Shown in pieces: positions 47,944 through 58,806 of a stretch of 64,000 nt of DNA. Under the pieces are notes generated by a model. The model ran no database searches and was not told the DNA's origin. It saw only the letters and a list, made by a program, of their open reading frames with translations. The translations under genes were made by a program, and so were the position numbers. The DNA is from Daucus carota subsp. sativus. Lineage: Eukaryota > Streptophyta > Magnoliopsida > Apiales > Apiaceae. The DNA lies in NCBI RefSeq assembly GCF_001625215.2, contig NC_030381.2:44514689-44578688 (forward strand), given 5' to 3'. Numbering within the stretch: position 1 is the first letter of the stretch; the number at the start of each line of letters is the position of its first letter.

Positions 47944-48180
47944 GTGCATGTTTGGCAATCATGTAGAAGTACTTCTTTTTTAAAGAAGTTGACTTCTACT
48001 TTTCTTAACCCGTTTGTGTAAAAAAACAGAAGCATTTTTCTTAGAAGTTACAAATGCTAACTTTTCTCTCACAGCTTCTGCTTCTTTCCCAAACACTTTA
48101 ATATCTTAACTTGCTTCTAACTCATACATCATTTTTTTACTTTAATCTATAAACACTTATTTTAAACTCACCCAAAACGG
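47944..48180. mobile_element. MITE of the agaagt/acttct type
   Basis: It starts gtgcatgtttggc and ends taaactcacccaaaac, with interior acttctacttttcttaaccc and cccaaacactttaat. Related in inverse to the 1502 and 60538 elements. Ends are approximate. Confidence 0.5.
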
Positions 48181-48493
48181 CTTCTTAATGTCCTAATCTA
48201 AAATCAAATGAACGTTATTATTATATTAGGAATTCGTGTGCATCGTGTGCGGTATTGTTAAGCTAGATCTGTCTTTAATTTTGACCAAAGACGCTGGGGA
48301 GAGACTTTATCTAATCACGTCAATATAATGTGTTCATTTTATTTTATTTTCACCTTTATTGTCAGGTTCATTTTTATTTTTTAAATAATAATGTAAAGTG
48401 CTTTAGTGACCCGAACTTTGTATAATTTAATTAGTCAGAAACCTGGTGACTAGGTAGTAGGGACCACCAATATTATACCTTCAACTCTAGCTC

Positions 48494-48500
48494 TATATAA
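48494..48500 (+). promoter_or_regulatory. TATA box of the MIZ1-like gene
   Basis: tatataa within ctctatataaaccc, 38 bases before the ATG at 48538. Confidence 0.55.
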
Positions 48501-48537
48501 ACCCTAAAACACTGACCTCTCATTGTGCATCAACCAA

Positions 48538-49275
48538 ATGTATTATTCTTCATATCCTTCATTTGGTGCCACCAAGGTAGTAAGCACCGGTATCACCACC
48601 GTCGACTGCGAGAAGCAAGTCCGGTCATGGCGCCTTTTCCGGTCACTTCTAAAGCTTCTCATCCCTACTTGCAACAACACCTTCACTGAACACCACCCTC
48701 AAGTTCACCAAAAAAACTGCATGCAATATCATGACTACTATCCCTCAAACCCTATTATTAGTAACCCTACTTCAACCACCATCACGGGGACAATCTTCGG
48801 TCAACGCAAGGGAAAAGTCAACTTCTGTATCCAGACAAACCCTAAATCATCCACCACACCGATCCTTCTCCTTGATCTAGCCATTCCTACAACAATCTTA
48901 GCTAGAGAAATGCGGGGAGGACTGAGAATTGTGCTCGAATCGACGAGCAATTTGAGGAGTAGTCTGGACTCGAACAACTCCCTCCTGTCCATGCCAGTAT
49001 GGAAAATGTTTTGCAATGGGAAAAAAGTAGGGTTTGCTGAGAAACGCTCTCCTTCTAAAGCAGATAAGGAGATTTTAGAGCGCATGGAGTCGGTTGCTGT
49101 TGGAGCAGGAGTATTAAGTGGCAAAGATCTTGATCGAGACGACGAAACAATGTATCTTCGAGGGAACTTTCAGTGGGTTCGAGGGTCCTTGGATTCGGAC
49201 ACTTTTCATTTTATTGATCCGGATGGTAATGTTGGTCAAGGACTTAGCATATTTTTCCTACGCTCACGTAATTAA
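48538..49275 (+). CDS. MIZU-KUSSEI 1-like protein (DUF617), 245 aa, intronless
   Basis: The first ATG after the TATA box is at 48538; an in-frame TTG at 48523 is not a credible plant start. The N-terminal ~83 residues are variable, with a basic RSWRLFRSLLKLLIP segment. The MIZ1 domain begins at residue 84 (GTIFGQRKGKVNFCIQTNPK) and continues with LLLDLAIPTTILAREM, VWKMFCNGKKVGFAEKR, VAVGAGVLSG, YLRGNFQWVRGSLDSDTFHF and DPDGNVGQGLSIFFLRSR at the C-terminus. Family members such as Arabidopsis MIZ1 sit on the cytosolic face of ER membranes; MIZ1 is needed for root hydrotropism, while most relatives are uncharacterised. Single exon and length are normal for the family. A small hormone-response or organ-growth role is possible but not shown. 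Confidence 0.92.
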   Translation: MYYSSYPSFGATKVVSTGITTVDCEKQVRSWRLFRSLLKLLIPTCNNTFTEHHPQVHQKNCMQYHDYYPSNPIISNPTSTTITGTIFGQRKGKVNFCIQTNPKSSTTPILLLDLAIPTTILAREMRGGLRIVLESTSNLRSSLDSNNSLLSMPVWKMFCNGKKVGFAEKRSPSKADKEILERMESVAVGAGVLSGKDLDRDDETMYLRGNFQWVRGSLDSDTFHFIDPDGNVGQGLSIFFLRSRN

Positions 49276-49717
49276 GCTTGTTGATTTATGGAGTTTTTGG
49301 TTTGGAGGAACAGCTGTGCTAATTTACAGTTGTCACCTTATAACTTTGAATCTATTATTGCCTATACACATGGCTCGGCACTGCTTCAAGTATGTATATA
49401 GTTGTTCGGTATCTGATCTGTACAGCACTCGGCACTCCTGGATCTCTTTTACCTGTAATTTGTTTGGGAGGCCGAGTGCTTTTTTGAGTTGTGCTTGTGA
49501 GCATGACTTTCTTATCATTTACTGGGCACTACCCATCGGTATTTCATGTATGAAAATATTTTGTCAAGCTACTTATTTAAGAGTTCTGTCAAAAAAAAGC
49601 TACTTATTTAAGAATTTAACAATATCCGCCATGCAATATCCCGGCCGGTTAATTTAAGTGTTTTCGTGATGGTTGATGTATATTCGACGTTTATTTGTGG
49701 ATGAAAATACCGAGATA
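49276..49717. other. 3' flank of the MIZ1-like gene
   Basis: Probably 3' untranslated and downstream sequence. The long frame at 49118-49657 overlaps the gene in another frame and has no family features. Confidence 0.4.
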
Positions 49718-49965
49718 CTCCCTCCGTCCCCTTTTACATGTACATTTTGATTTTTGACTAGTCAAATTGACTATAACTTTACATGTATCAGATAATTGAG
49801 AAAAATAATAAAATTTATACCATTAGAAAGTATACTTAGTCTATTTTAATATGCAATTTTTAAAATTTTGAAATAATGCGTAGATAATTTGTAATGTTTA
49901 GTCAAAAATTGGTCAATTTAACTTCTTGAAAAGCAAAATGGACATGTAAAAGAAGACAGAGGGAG
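49718..49965. mobile_element. Stowaway-type MITE, 248 bp (intact reference copy)
   Basis: It starts CTCCCTCCGTCCCCTTTTAC and ends gtaaaagaagacagagggag, with TA on both sides. It is the same subfamily as the element split at 23825-29664. Confidence 0.88.
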
Positions 49966-49967
49966 TA

Positions 49968-50799
49968 TTTGGAAAGCTCTTGTAAGCTCGGCCTTTTGCA
50001 ACCCGAAGAGATATCAATTGTACTACAATGCTAGTGATCCCTCTTGCAACCAAGATAAGAGAGATATCCATCAGACTACAATGCTAACGATCTTATACCA
50101 ACTACCAAATCATATAGCAGCATGAAAACATAGATTAGCTAAAATGACGCGTGGTACTTACGTATGCATGTAGGTGGTGTTACGGTGATAAGCAACATAT
50201 CAGGTGAATTTCAAAATGCTAATGCAACAAGAAACATGCACCTGAAAAAAGTGGTAAGAATCCCGGGATGTTGATTTGATGGCAGCATGCAGTACTGCCC
50301 CTTTACTCAGTTGACAAGACCAGGACTCTATACACATACAAAAACAGTGTTTTCCGCATCAATAATGATAATTGTGATTTGCGAGGATACTGTTTGTTAA
50401 AAACATGGGGCAGGGAAAGGCCTTGCAATGTTTTAGTAGATCCCAGGAGGGAATGCCCGGCCCGGTTTATCTTGAGACTTTTATTGCATTACAAAAAATG
50501 CATGTTTTAATTGGCCACTGCATTATTCTTTAGTGTAATATACTACCAGACCCAAGTTATTTCTGATCTCAAAATGAGACTTCATTTTTGATTATCAATC
50601 AGTTCTAGTTTAGTTCTAGTTTTTGGAGAAAAGAACTTCAGAAATCGGGGTTGAACCAATGACCTATTAGATCTGGTGGTATCTCTCCCGCTCCTTACTC
50701 ATTTTATCTTTCTTGTTACTCCTATTTCTCATATATGCTTTATATCTGAAAAAAATGTTTGCCAGAATGATGAGAGTTTTTAAAAAGCAGAAGTGCAGA
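49968..50799. other. Intergenic, no gene seen
   Basis: No supported gene or repeat boundary. Confidence 0.35.
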
Positions 50800-51440
50800 A
50801 GTAGGGCTGTTCACGAACTGAGCTGTTCGCGAACAAGCTCGAGCTCGCCTCGATAAAAGCTTGGTTCGGTTTGTTAAGAACTTGAGCTCGAACAAATAAA
50901 TGTGTTCGTTAAGAAAACGAGCTGGAGCCGAGTTTTTAGTGTGTTCGGCTCGAGCTGGGCTCGAACTCGTTCGGCTCGAGTCCGGCTCGTTAAAACTCGA
51001 AAAGATGCAATATTTTCAGGAAATTTTTATAATATATACATGTTATTGAACTCAGTATTCAACATCTAATACATCTATAAATTTTAGTAATATAACCAAA
51101 GTTTCAGAAAAAAATAATTTTATTTGATTTACTATTTTATCAGTCAAGCATTAGTCTGACTAGTATAACTAACTGGAGTTTAGTCTTGAATTGATGTTTC
51201 GATATTTAAAAAAATATTTTTTACCGATTCAGTGTATGGATGTTAACATATATACATTTTAATAAAATAACCAAAGTTTCAAAAAAAATAATTTTATTTG
51301 GTTTGCTATATTAAGAGTCAAGTGGCGGTTTGATCTTATCTTTTTCTCGCTCGGCTCAGCTCGACTCGTATTTGTTCGTGAACAAGCTCGTGTTCGGCTT
51401 ATTAGGTAACGAGCTCGATCTCGAACAATTAAACATGCAT
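50800..51440. repeat. hAT-like repeat rich in gagctcg/gttcggctc
   Basis: It opens tagggctgttcacgaactga and closes gctcgatctcgaacaatt. Both ends are rich in ttcg(a/g)gctcg words; the centre is AT-rich with an internal repeat (aaccaaagtttcagaaaaaa twice). Similar to 5486-5955. Confidence 0.45.
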
Positions 51441-51596
51441 GACCGGCCGTGTGAGGGAGAGAGCCTGAGTAGGTAAAAGAAAATTTATTCATGAAAATAT
51501 ATGATGGTAAATTGGGAATAAGGGAGCAAAGAATGAAGAATGGCTAGCTTAACATCGATAAATGTACAAGTGTGGCTTGTGTTCTTGCTGTAATGA

Positions 51597-54500
51597 TCAC
51601 TGCAACGGGTGCAAAAAGAAGCAGCAACATGGCAGTGCAAACAATAGAATAGCATTCAAGCTTTGTCTAACTGGTGAAGAACCTGCAACAATGAATCACA
51701 CATAAAATTTAAACCTGGGATAAATTAATGCAACAGTCCATTGAGATTTAAGAGAACTTCTGTTTAACTAGTGGATTTCAGTTAATTCCTCTCAGAGTTT
51801 CAAGTGTGCAGGGGCGGATCTAGGAAGAGGCACGGGGGGACACGTGCCCCCCCTAAATTTTTTTTTTACAGTTTTTCACCATTCTAAATTTTACAAAATT
51901 ATAGAAGTGCCCCCCCAAGATTTGAAAATATATAGGTGTTTTCCGAAAATTTGCTTGGTGCCCCCCCAAGATTTTGGGTCTAGATCCGCCCCTGAGTGTG
52001 AGTCACTGAGTCATGGCTGTGGGCGTTTCTCTCTGTTTCTGTTACCTTAATAAAACAATATATAGGCCTACAATATTTACCTAGCTGGAGGATATTATTC
52101 CGGATATTCCACTCGAAATCCCAGTGATGCTCGGCATTTTTAAGTGTCCAGTAACTCCAACCAAATGATGCCATGTTGTACACATCTAACTGCGTTCTCC
52201 CGAAGTCTTGATAATCTGCATTGGAACTATTTACAACGTCCCATTCATTCACCCATTCCCCTGGAACAATTTTTTTTTAAGACGCGTTAAAATTGCTGAG
52301 ATCCTGAACAATTTTCAAATGAATAAAAATTAACAGGGGAAACCTTACCAATAAAGATAAGTGGTCCATTTCTGCTGTTTAGAGCTTGTAATTGGGTTTC
52401 CCTGCTCTTGTGTATGAACTGAATGTTATCTGCAGCACTCATGTTGATAAAATTTGTGTCAAAAAGATTGTAGTAGTGCAAATCCACTACAACATTCCTT
52501 GATCCTATATCCGCTTGGTAAATTTCGATGGGATCTGCATTCCCAATTCTTTGGCAGACAATCACATATGCAGTTGGGGAGTATTTCCGAACAATCTGGT
52601 ACCCTTGTTGGTAATAAGAAATTAAAATGTCCAAAGGAACTGTCCAGGCAGATGGTTCATTCAGAAGTTCAATTCCCAGCAAGGCAGGATGCTCTGCATA
52701 CCTGTAATGGAAAGGCTAATGAGTCAATAAAATTCATTGCTGCTGGATGATTAGTAGATGGAATATGATTATTGCAGAAAAAACACATTTCTTTTTTAAA
52801 TTGTCACTGAACTGGAACGAAGAGACGTCTTAATGGAACAAAGTAATAGAATAGATTAAGAGCCTGTTTGCCTGGGCTTAAAGCCCGGGCTTTAAGCTGA
52901 AAAATGTCTGTCTGTGTAATAAGTCAGAAGTTGGCTTAAAGTCAGAAATAAGCTAGAAACCGGCTTAAAGCCAGTTATTCTACCTATGTCGTTCATCAAG
53001 TTTGATCATGTGGTAGAACTACAGAATGACCATTATAATTCATCGCTATTTGTCTACAACTGACCTCGAAGCTAGAAACTTTATAACATTTAATGTCTGT
53101 GATATGTGTGAAGGTGTAGGCCATCCTGTTGTTCCATCTCTGCTGGCACTATGCTCCATCCCATTTTGAGAGCCTGGTGCTGCATGAAGGTCGATAATGC
53201 ACTTTATGTTATAGGCTCTGCAGACATGGTTTCAAGTGGAGTGTATAAGAACTATGAAACGTATAAATGGCGTACATTGTTAAAGATGAAGTTCAGTAAA
53301 GACCTACTGAGCCCATGAGAACGCGTTATCCAGGGCATCTAAAGTTCCTCCAATAAAAGGAGCCGGTGGGTTTGGATCAGAAGCAATCCACCAGCCAACA
53401 GGAATCCTCACTGTATTGATTCCATGACGGTAAAGGAAATCAAAATCTTGTTCAGTGACAAAACCATCTCTATGAGTCTGCAGTACCAAAAGGACTTCAA
53501 ATAAACTAGTGTCTGATTTAAGGGCAGGATGAATCGTTATTCTAATGGTTACACAAAATATATTGGTATAAAAGTCCTTTGTGTTCAGTATTAAATGTCA
53601 TTTGTGTTCCCCGGTGAATCACAGGCTCTGTGTTAGGCTAAATACATATATTATTGCTTGTTATCCTTTGAAATTTATAAAGAAATTCATTGGAAAAATC
53701 TCATCGGCTCTCTATTAACTACAATACTACATATGATGTGTTGATATGTGTCGACAATTTGACAATGGGAGGGATATATTATTCGGGCTAGTGACTAAAC
53801 AAAGAAACGGGAAACTTTGTAGCTTTATGTACCTTAAGAACTTCTTTAGCTTTATCAGGTCCGTATCCATTAGCAAGCTGATAATCACCATGTAATGTAT
53901 TAGAGGCAATGATCATTTGAAATGTGGCTGCATTATCTTCCCATCCTGGATTTCCTGGATAGTCTGCAGTGAGCTGATTTATCGATGAAGCCTAAAATTA
54001 TGAAAGCATAAGCTATCAACTTTTCACTATGTATAGCCATCCAATTATGCAAATGAACATAGATAATCCCAAATGTCCACTGGCTCGATACCCTGATTCA
54101 CAGTGCCAAAGCAAGTTTTGCACAAACCCCATAACGAGAAGATATATAACAATATCTTGTTGTGTTCGTTCTTCCCATTGAAACTTTTCTGTTACCAAAT
54201 GAATAATAAAAATATTCGGGCCTTAAGATTAGTCTACATTATGCCTCGACTCGTGGGGCATGTTAATCTTATCACCTGTGCCGTGGAAGGAAAACCTAAG
54301 GGCTAAGACCAATATACACCATTACTGGCTATGTTATTATGTCTTCTACATTAATCACTTCAAATTTTATGTGTGACTTCACAACTTTTTCCTTACTAGC
54401 AAGATAATTTCCCTGAACTCTTACCTGCAGATAAGTTCCACGATTATTTCTTATATGGACTCTGTTGTCAATATTTCGTTCCAAGTAAAATGTTTCTGTT

Positions 54501-55865
54501 GCTGATGGCGATTGTGCTGTTGCAGAGACAAAGTTTCCTTCAGCATCATATGTTAGAAACTGGCCTTGAAAAGTACGGAACTGAAACTTCGTCTCAGAAA
54601 TCCTCCATAACTGCAATAAGATGAAGGAAGCTGTTTCCATAGTCCATCCTTTGAAAAATGCTTAACAAGCAGATGAAAAGACCAAAGAGGGCAATGCACT
54701 CTTTAACAAGCCACATAACAATCAAAGTAGAATCGTGAGCCTATGGAATGCAAGAAAGCAGACTAAACGAAGTATTAACTGAAATAGATTTACTGTTACC
54801 AGTTAGTATATAATAGGTAATCAGCAATAAACTGATCAAGCATATATGATATAGGAGTGTAAATCGTTCAAGTAATTTATACTTTGGCATACTCAGCGAT
54901 GCTTCTTGTACTATTTACGGGTCCAGATCTGTGACAGACGCTTATGGTTAGTTTTTTAGTGTTTTTTCCTTACCGCACTTATAAGTATGATGTAACATAC
55001 GTCTGTTGTGAACCTGACCCAATAAGCGCGATAAGTATGTTGTAACATACGTCTGTTGTGAACCTGACCCAATAAGGGCGATAAGTATGTTGTAACATAC
55101 GTCTGTTCTAGACCTAACCCCATCAGATATATTTACATAATTGAGGCTCATTAGATTTTAACACTGACTTGATAAAATACCAGCTTGCTAAGAACAAGAA
55201 CAAGTTGCCTAGAATGTTTAACAATTCATTCTGAAGGACTGATACAACAGACCTTGGACATTTATTGATTTACATATCAGCTTATTTCCCTAGGAAATCT
55301 GTAAGTTCATAATCAATCTCAAAAATGAGTAACATAATCAAGCATCTCACCGTGAAGGTTTCCCATAAAGAAGGTACATCTCTGTCGACACTGATATTCA
55401 TCCCGCCTCCATTCTCTGAAGAAACATATTTTTGTGAAGTCACCGATTTGAATTGAACCCCTGTACCATCCTACAAATAATCAGCACACACAATTTGCTT
55501 ATTTGAAGAATGTAGAATCTTTCTAATTCACTTCATGATCACACACTACTCAAAATGGTAAAGTTAAGAGCTCTCACAAGCATATCTCCATTGGGTATTC
55601 CATCAAACAGTGAAGGTTTGATCCAGCCTTCTACAACCAACCATCCACCCAAGTTAACTGCCCTCACTCTCGAATCTCCGCGCAATCCCTCCACTTATAA
55701 TATACAGGCACAAGATTAACAAGACAACATAGAAGTAAAGAGACTGCAATAATTTTTGAGAAATCAGAAGAAATAGTAACTGAACAAACCTGAGTATGCT
55801 ACAGAAAAGATGAGGCAACAAGAAAGCACAAAAATGAATACCCATTTGCAGGAAATAAGTTCCAT
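51597..55865 (-). CDS. GH5 glucan exo-1,3-beta-glucosidase with fascin-like domain, 532 aa, ten exons
   Basis: Exons 5' to 3': 55865-55790, 55693-55578, 55470-55351, 54610-54425, 53991-53833, 53477-53308, 53217-53065, 52701-52349, 52260-52081, 51682-51597 (1,599 bases). All junctions are GT-AG and in frame. Residues 1-25 (MELISCKWVFIFVLSCCLIF...) are a signal peptide. Residues 30-60 give RVRAVNLGGWLVVEGWIKPS. Residues ~65-166 form a fascin-like beta-trefoil domain (DGTGVQFKSV, LWRISETKFQFRTF). The GH5 barrel follows: RHGINTVRIPVGWW, IIDLHAAPGSQNG, GIELLNEP with acid/base Glu342, and FIGEWVNEW with nucleophile Glu446. The last ~20 residues are hydrophobic (ILLFALPCCCFFL), possibly a GPI-anchor signal. 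The enzyme should release glucose from beta-1,3-glucans at the wall. Introns contain a MITE (51809) and a minisatellite (54981). Confidence 0.93.
51809..51994. mobile_element. 186-bp MITE with CAGGGGCGGATCTAG ends, in the last intron of the GH5 gene
   Basis: The termini CAGGGGCGGATCTAG and CTAGATCCGCCCCTG are perfect inverse repeats, and AGTGTG flanks both sides exactly. Subterminal parts repeat gtgccccccc. Superfamily uncertain (hAT-like by sequence style; a 6-base visible duplication). Confidence 0.8.
52861..52980. repeat. MITE remnant in intron 7 of the GH5 gene
   Basis: It contains gcctgtttgcctgggcttaa, the palindromic aagcccgggctt and taagtcagaagttggcttaa, matching the outer element at 11235. 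Confidence 0.5.
54981..55120. repeat. 50-bp minisatellite, 2.8 copies, in intron 3 of the GH5 gene
   Basis: Units start at 54981, 55031 and 55081, an exact 50-base period. Units 1 and 2 differ at very few positions; the third is partial and more diverged. Each later unit contains the hairpin-forming word gtatgttgtaacatac. Confidence 0.9.
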
Positions 55866-56784
55866 GTACAATGCAGGACAAAATCAAATCAATAAAGCCA
55901 AAAGATAGAATTTTTATCTTTAGTAGAAGAAACAAAAGCCAGAATAAAGGAAGCAATCCCACTTGGATGAAGGAATAATATATATAATGCATGTGTAATT
56001 CTTTGCTGATAACACAATTAATTCCAAAATGAAATCAGTAAACTACCTAAAAAAAGTAAAAAGAGAGTATGGCAATCTTTTTTTCTTGATGTTCGATTAA
56101 ATTCTGTTCCGGGTAATCTCAATTTTGAAGCATGTAGAACAAAGCAAAAACACCATGAAAAAGGTTGAAAGTGGAATAATATTCATATTCTGGTGTGCAG
56201 AGTTAAGAAGTGTGCCTCTGTTCTTCATCGGCATTTTTATAGCCATTTTTTTTTTGTCACAGAGGTTTCTTTAAAGGTGAAATTGCAAGTTTCTGGCTTG
56301 ACTAATCTGGGTTTTGCATCATGTGATTTTCTTTGTGTAAAATTACTTTTAAAATTAAAAATAACATAAGAATCGACGAATTAGAATAAATGGCACAAAC
56401 ATTCATCAGCAATACACAACAGACCACTTAAAAGACTCGTGTTCATCGTTCAAGATTACAATTTTGGTATGATAAATACATTACAGTACTGTTAATTTTA
56501 ATTTATGTTTCAGTCAAGCAAGTAAACCGAAGATACATCAATCTGTAAGAACTTGCTGTTGCTGTTGCAGCTTCAGACTTTTTCATTAACAAGTAGACTT
56601 GCGGCTTCTTTAGTCTGTAGATTGAACTCAACATGGCATGACTGAATGTTGTTTGCTTCATACCACAGTACTTGGAATGTAAAAGCCATTATCCGAACGA
56701 CGAACATGTGATACTGTCTGTGATGTCTGTAGCCTTACCCTTATTATCTTTTATTCTGCATAGACGAATCAATTCTACCAGTTT
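55866..56784. promoter_or_regulatory. Region between the ATL gene and the GH5 gene
   Basis: About 920 bases separate the ATL stop (56785) from the GH5 start (55865), both on the minus strand. It must hold the ATL 3' UTR and the GH5 promoter and leader. No clear TATA box was identified. Confidence 0.35.
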
Positions 56785-57840
56785 TTACAATGGCAAAATG
56801 GAGTCATGGCTTTTACTGGAACCGGATTTTGGCCACTTCCTACTAGTAGATGAGAGTGTTCTCTTCATCGAAACATGCCCTTTTTCTGAAAAATGTCTAA
56901 ATGAAGAACTTTTCATCACTCCATATATCCTTGACAATGATCTATTTTTATTATGTCTCACAACCTTCACTGGATCAATATTCGCAACTGCAATCTGAAT
57001 CATTGAAGCAGAATATGAATCCAATGACACTGACCTCCTCACTTCTTGTGATCCTCCTTCCCCAATAGCACTTAAAACCTCAAAACCACAATTCCTTAAA
57101 CTTTGATCCACCAAAGCCTTGTCTTTATTTTCACTAACTTCTTCATTACTAGCATTGCTTAGCTCCTCCGCACTATTATCTCCAGCTCCATCCCCGCCCT
57201 CACCATTACTATCTAAATTCTCCGCCAAATTATCTTCACCTGTACCCAATCCATCCGTATTCGTGGTCTCCACAGTACTCAACCCAACATTACTCGCCTC
57301 AACAACGATCGGAGCACGACACAGAGGACAATTCTTATGTGACCTTAACCAAGTATCAATACAAGAAATATGAAAAGCATGACTACACTTAGGCAAAAGC
57401 CTCAAACTCTCATTATCTCCAAATTCACTCAAACAAATCGAACAATCAGTCTCCTCAACCAACCCTTCACCCTTCTTATACTTAATAATCGCAATAGAAT
57501 CAATAACCATCTGGGTCAAACCAACAGTGTTAATCAACCATATCGGATGAATCAACTCGGGGCCATGATCTTCATTCATAATATTCTCATCAGTCTGATC
57601 AATATTTCTCGAAAAAGTCCTCCTAAGACTATTCAAACGAACCCTATATCTCTTGAGAATTATGAAATAACATATCAAGAAAAACACAGCAACAAGAAAA
57701 CACATCAAAATAAGCAATATAGGCGAAAAGGGTAGATTTGATTTTGAACCATCTTCATCTTTTGGAGAACAATCATCATCAACACATTTCGGGTATGGTG
57801 GTGCTTCTTCATCCAATATTCTTGTGTAAAAATTAGCCAT
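56785..57840 (-). CDS. ATL-family RING-H2 E3 ubiquitin ligase, 351 aa, intronless
   Basis: The ATG at 57840-57838 starts MANFYTRILDEE; an upstream in-frame TTG at 57864 is not a credible start. Residues 39-62 form one membrane helix (SPILLILMCFLVAVFFLICY). The ATL-specific GLD-type motif is present as GLTQMVIDSI near residue 107. The RING-H2 finger spans residues 133-174: CSICLSEF, LLPKCSHAFHISCIDTWL, NCPLC, with the C3-H2-C3 ligands and the Trp at its usual place. The C-terminal half is acidic then basic and Ser-rich. ATL proteins are membrane E3 ligases, many induced by elicitors. The size and long C-terminal tail suggest the ATL51/52/54 subgroup. Target unknown. Confidence 0.94.
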   Translation of the reverse strand: MANFYTRILDEEAPPYPKCVDDDCSPKDEDGSKSNLPFSPILLILMCFLVAVFFLICYFIILKRYRVRLNSLRRTFSRNIDQTDENIMNEDHGPELIHPIWLINTVGLTQMVIDSIAIIKYKKGEGLVEETDCSICLSEFGDNESLRLLPKCSHAFHISCIDTWLRSHKNCPLCRAPIVVEASNVGLSTVETTNTDGLGTGEDNLAENLDSNGEGGDGAGDNSAEELSNASNEEVSENKDKALVDQSLRNCGFEVLSAIGEGGSQEVRRSVSLDSYSASMIQIAVANIDPVKVVRHNKNRSLSRIYGVMKSSSFRHFSEKGHVSMKRTLSSTSRKWPKSGSSKSHDSILPL

Positions 57841-58466
57841 ATAAAAACAGAGGATTATGAACAACTGGAATTAGTCTTACCTTGCACATGAAGATACATG
57901 CAACCAAAGTGTAAGTGTTTGAGTTGAATGGCTCCAAGTACATAGAGTAATAATATGATGCTTAGATCAAATCCAACATAAAACAAATAGTTGTAGTAAA
58001 ATTTTGGGTATTGAGTATTCTTGGATTTGTGTGTGGAAAATATGGGATTTGAGTGGAAATTTTGGTTGTTTTGGCAAAGTCAATGTAAAAAGTCTAGTAT
58101 TTACGCGTTAAGTATTGATGCCGGTTTAGAATGACCAACTTTTTGTGCTGTCGGTGATGAATCAGCTGACCAGGTCTTCAGGACGTTACAATAATAATGT
58201 GTATAATATTTTCGAGAAAATTAAAAAATCGTAGTAGACTAAAAGGATGGACATTAAATTGTCTTATCCTCACTTCAGAATTATCTTATATTTAGTATAT
58301 TTTATGAGTTTATAAATTATATGGATTTTTTATTAATATGAATTTTATAAATATACTGCTTTTTATTAAAAAATATATAATTTTACTATTTTATAAGAAT
58401 AATTGTGAATATACTGTGTAACTGAATGCACCCAAATATAATTTTCGTATTTTTATAAAATTTATC
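57841..58466. other. Upstream region of the ATL gene
   Basis: Promoter and leader of the minus-strand ATL gene are expected here. No distinctive element identified. Confidence 0.3.
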
Positions 58467-58717
58467 GGTGGTGTTTGACCGAGTTTAAAAGCTCGACTTC
58501 TGAATTTATAAGTTAAAAACATTTATTCGTATATTCGTATTATCTCGGTAAAAAGAAAATAAGTACTTATAAAAAATTGTAAATATTAGTTTTTATTTCA
58601 TGATTTCTACTTTTTTTTCCAAACAATTGATCACTTATAATCTTAACTTAATTTTAACTTCTATTTCAATTTTTTTACTTCAAGCAATAAACACTTCTTC
58701 TAAACTCACCCAAACTT
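58467..58717. mobile_element. MITE of the gtgtttgg/cttataa type
   Basis: It starts ggtggtgtttgaccgagttt and ends taaactcacccaaact, with the same interior words as 10398-10615 (cttctga(a/g)tttataagtta, catttattcgta). Confidence 0.55.
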
Positions 58718-58806
58718 AAACGGTTCATATCTTATTCGGGGATGCAAGACAAACAAGAAAGAAAGAGAAACATGATACTTAATATTGTGCCTTAAGAATG
58801 GAGGGT

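Noticed and set aside
49118-49657. Open frame of 179 codons
   Set aside because: It overlaps the MIZ1-like gene in another frame and runs into its 3' flank; hydrophobic chance composition.
54981-55120. CRISPR-like array
   Set aside because: The repeats are directly tandem with no spacers and lie in a plant intron; it is a minisatellite.
57119-57735. Plus-strand open frames of 84 and 121 codons
   Set aside because: Antisense to the ATL gene; Ser/Leu and Asn/Thr-rich shadows without family features.
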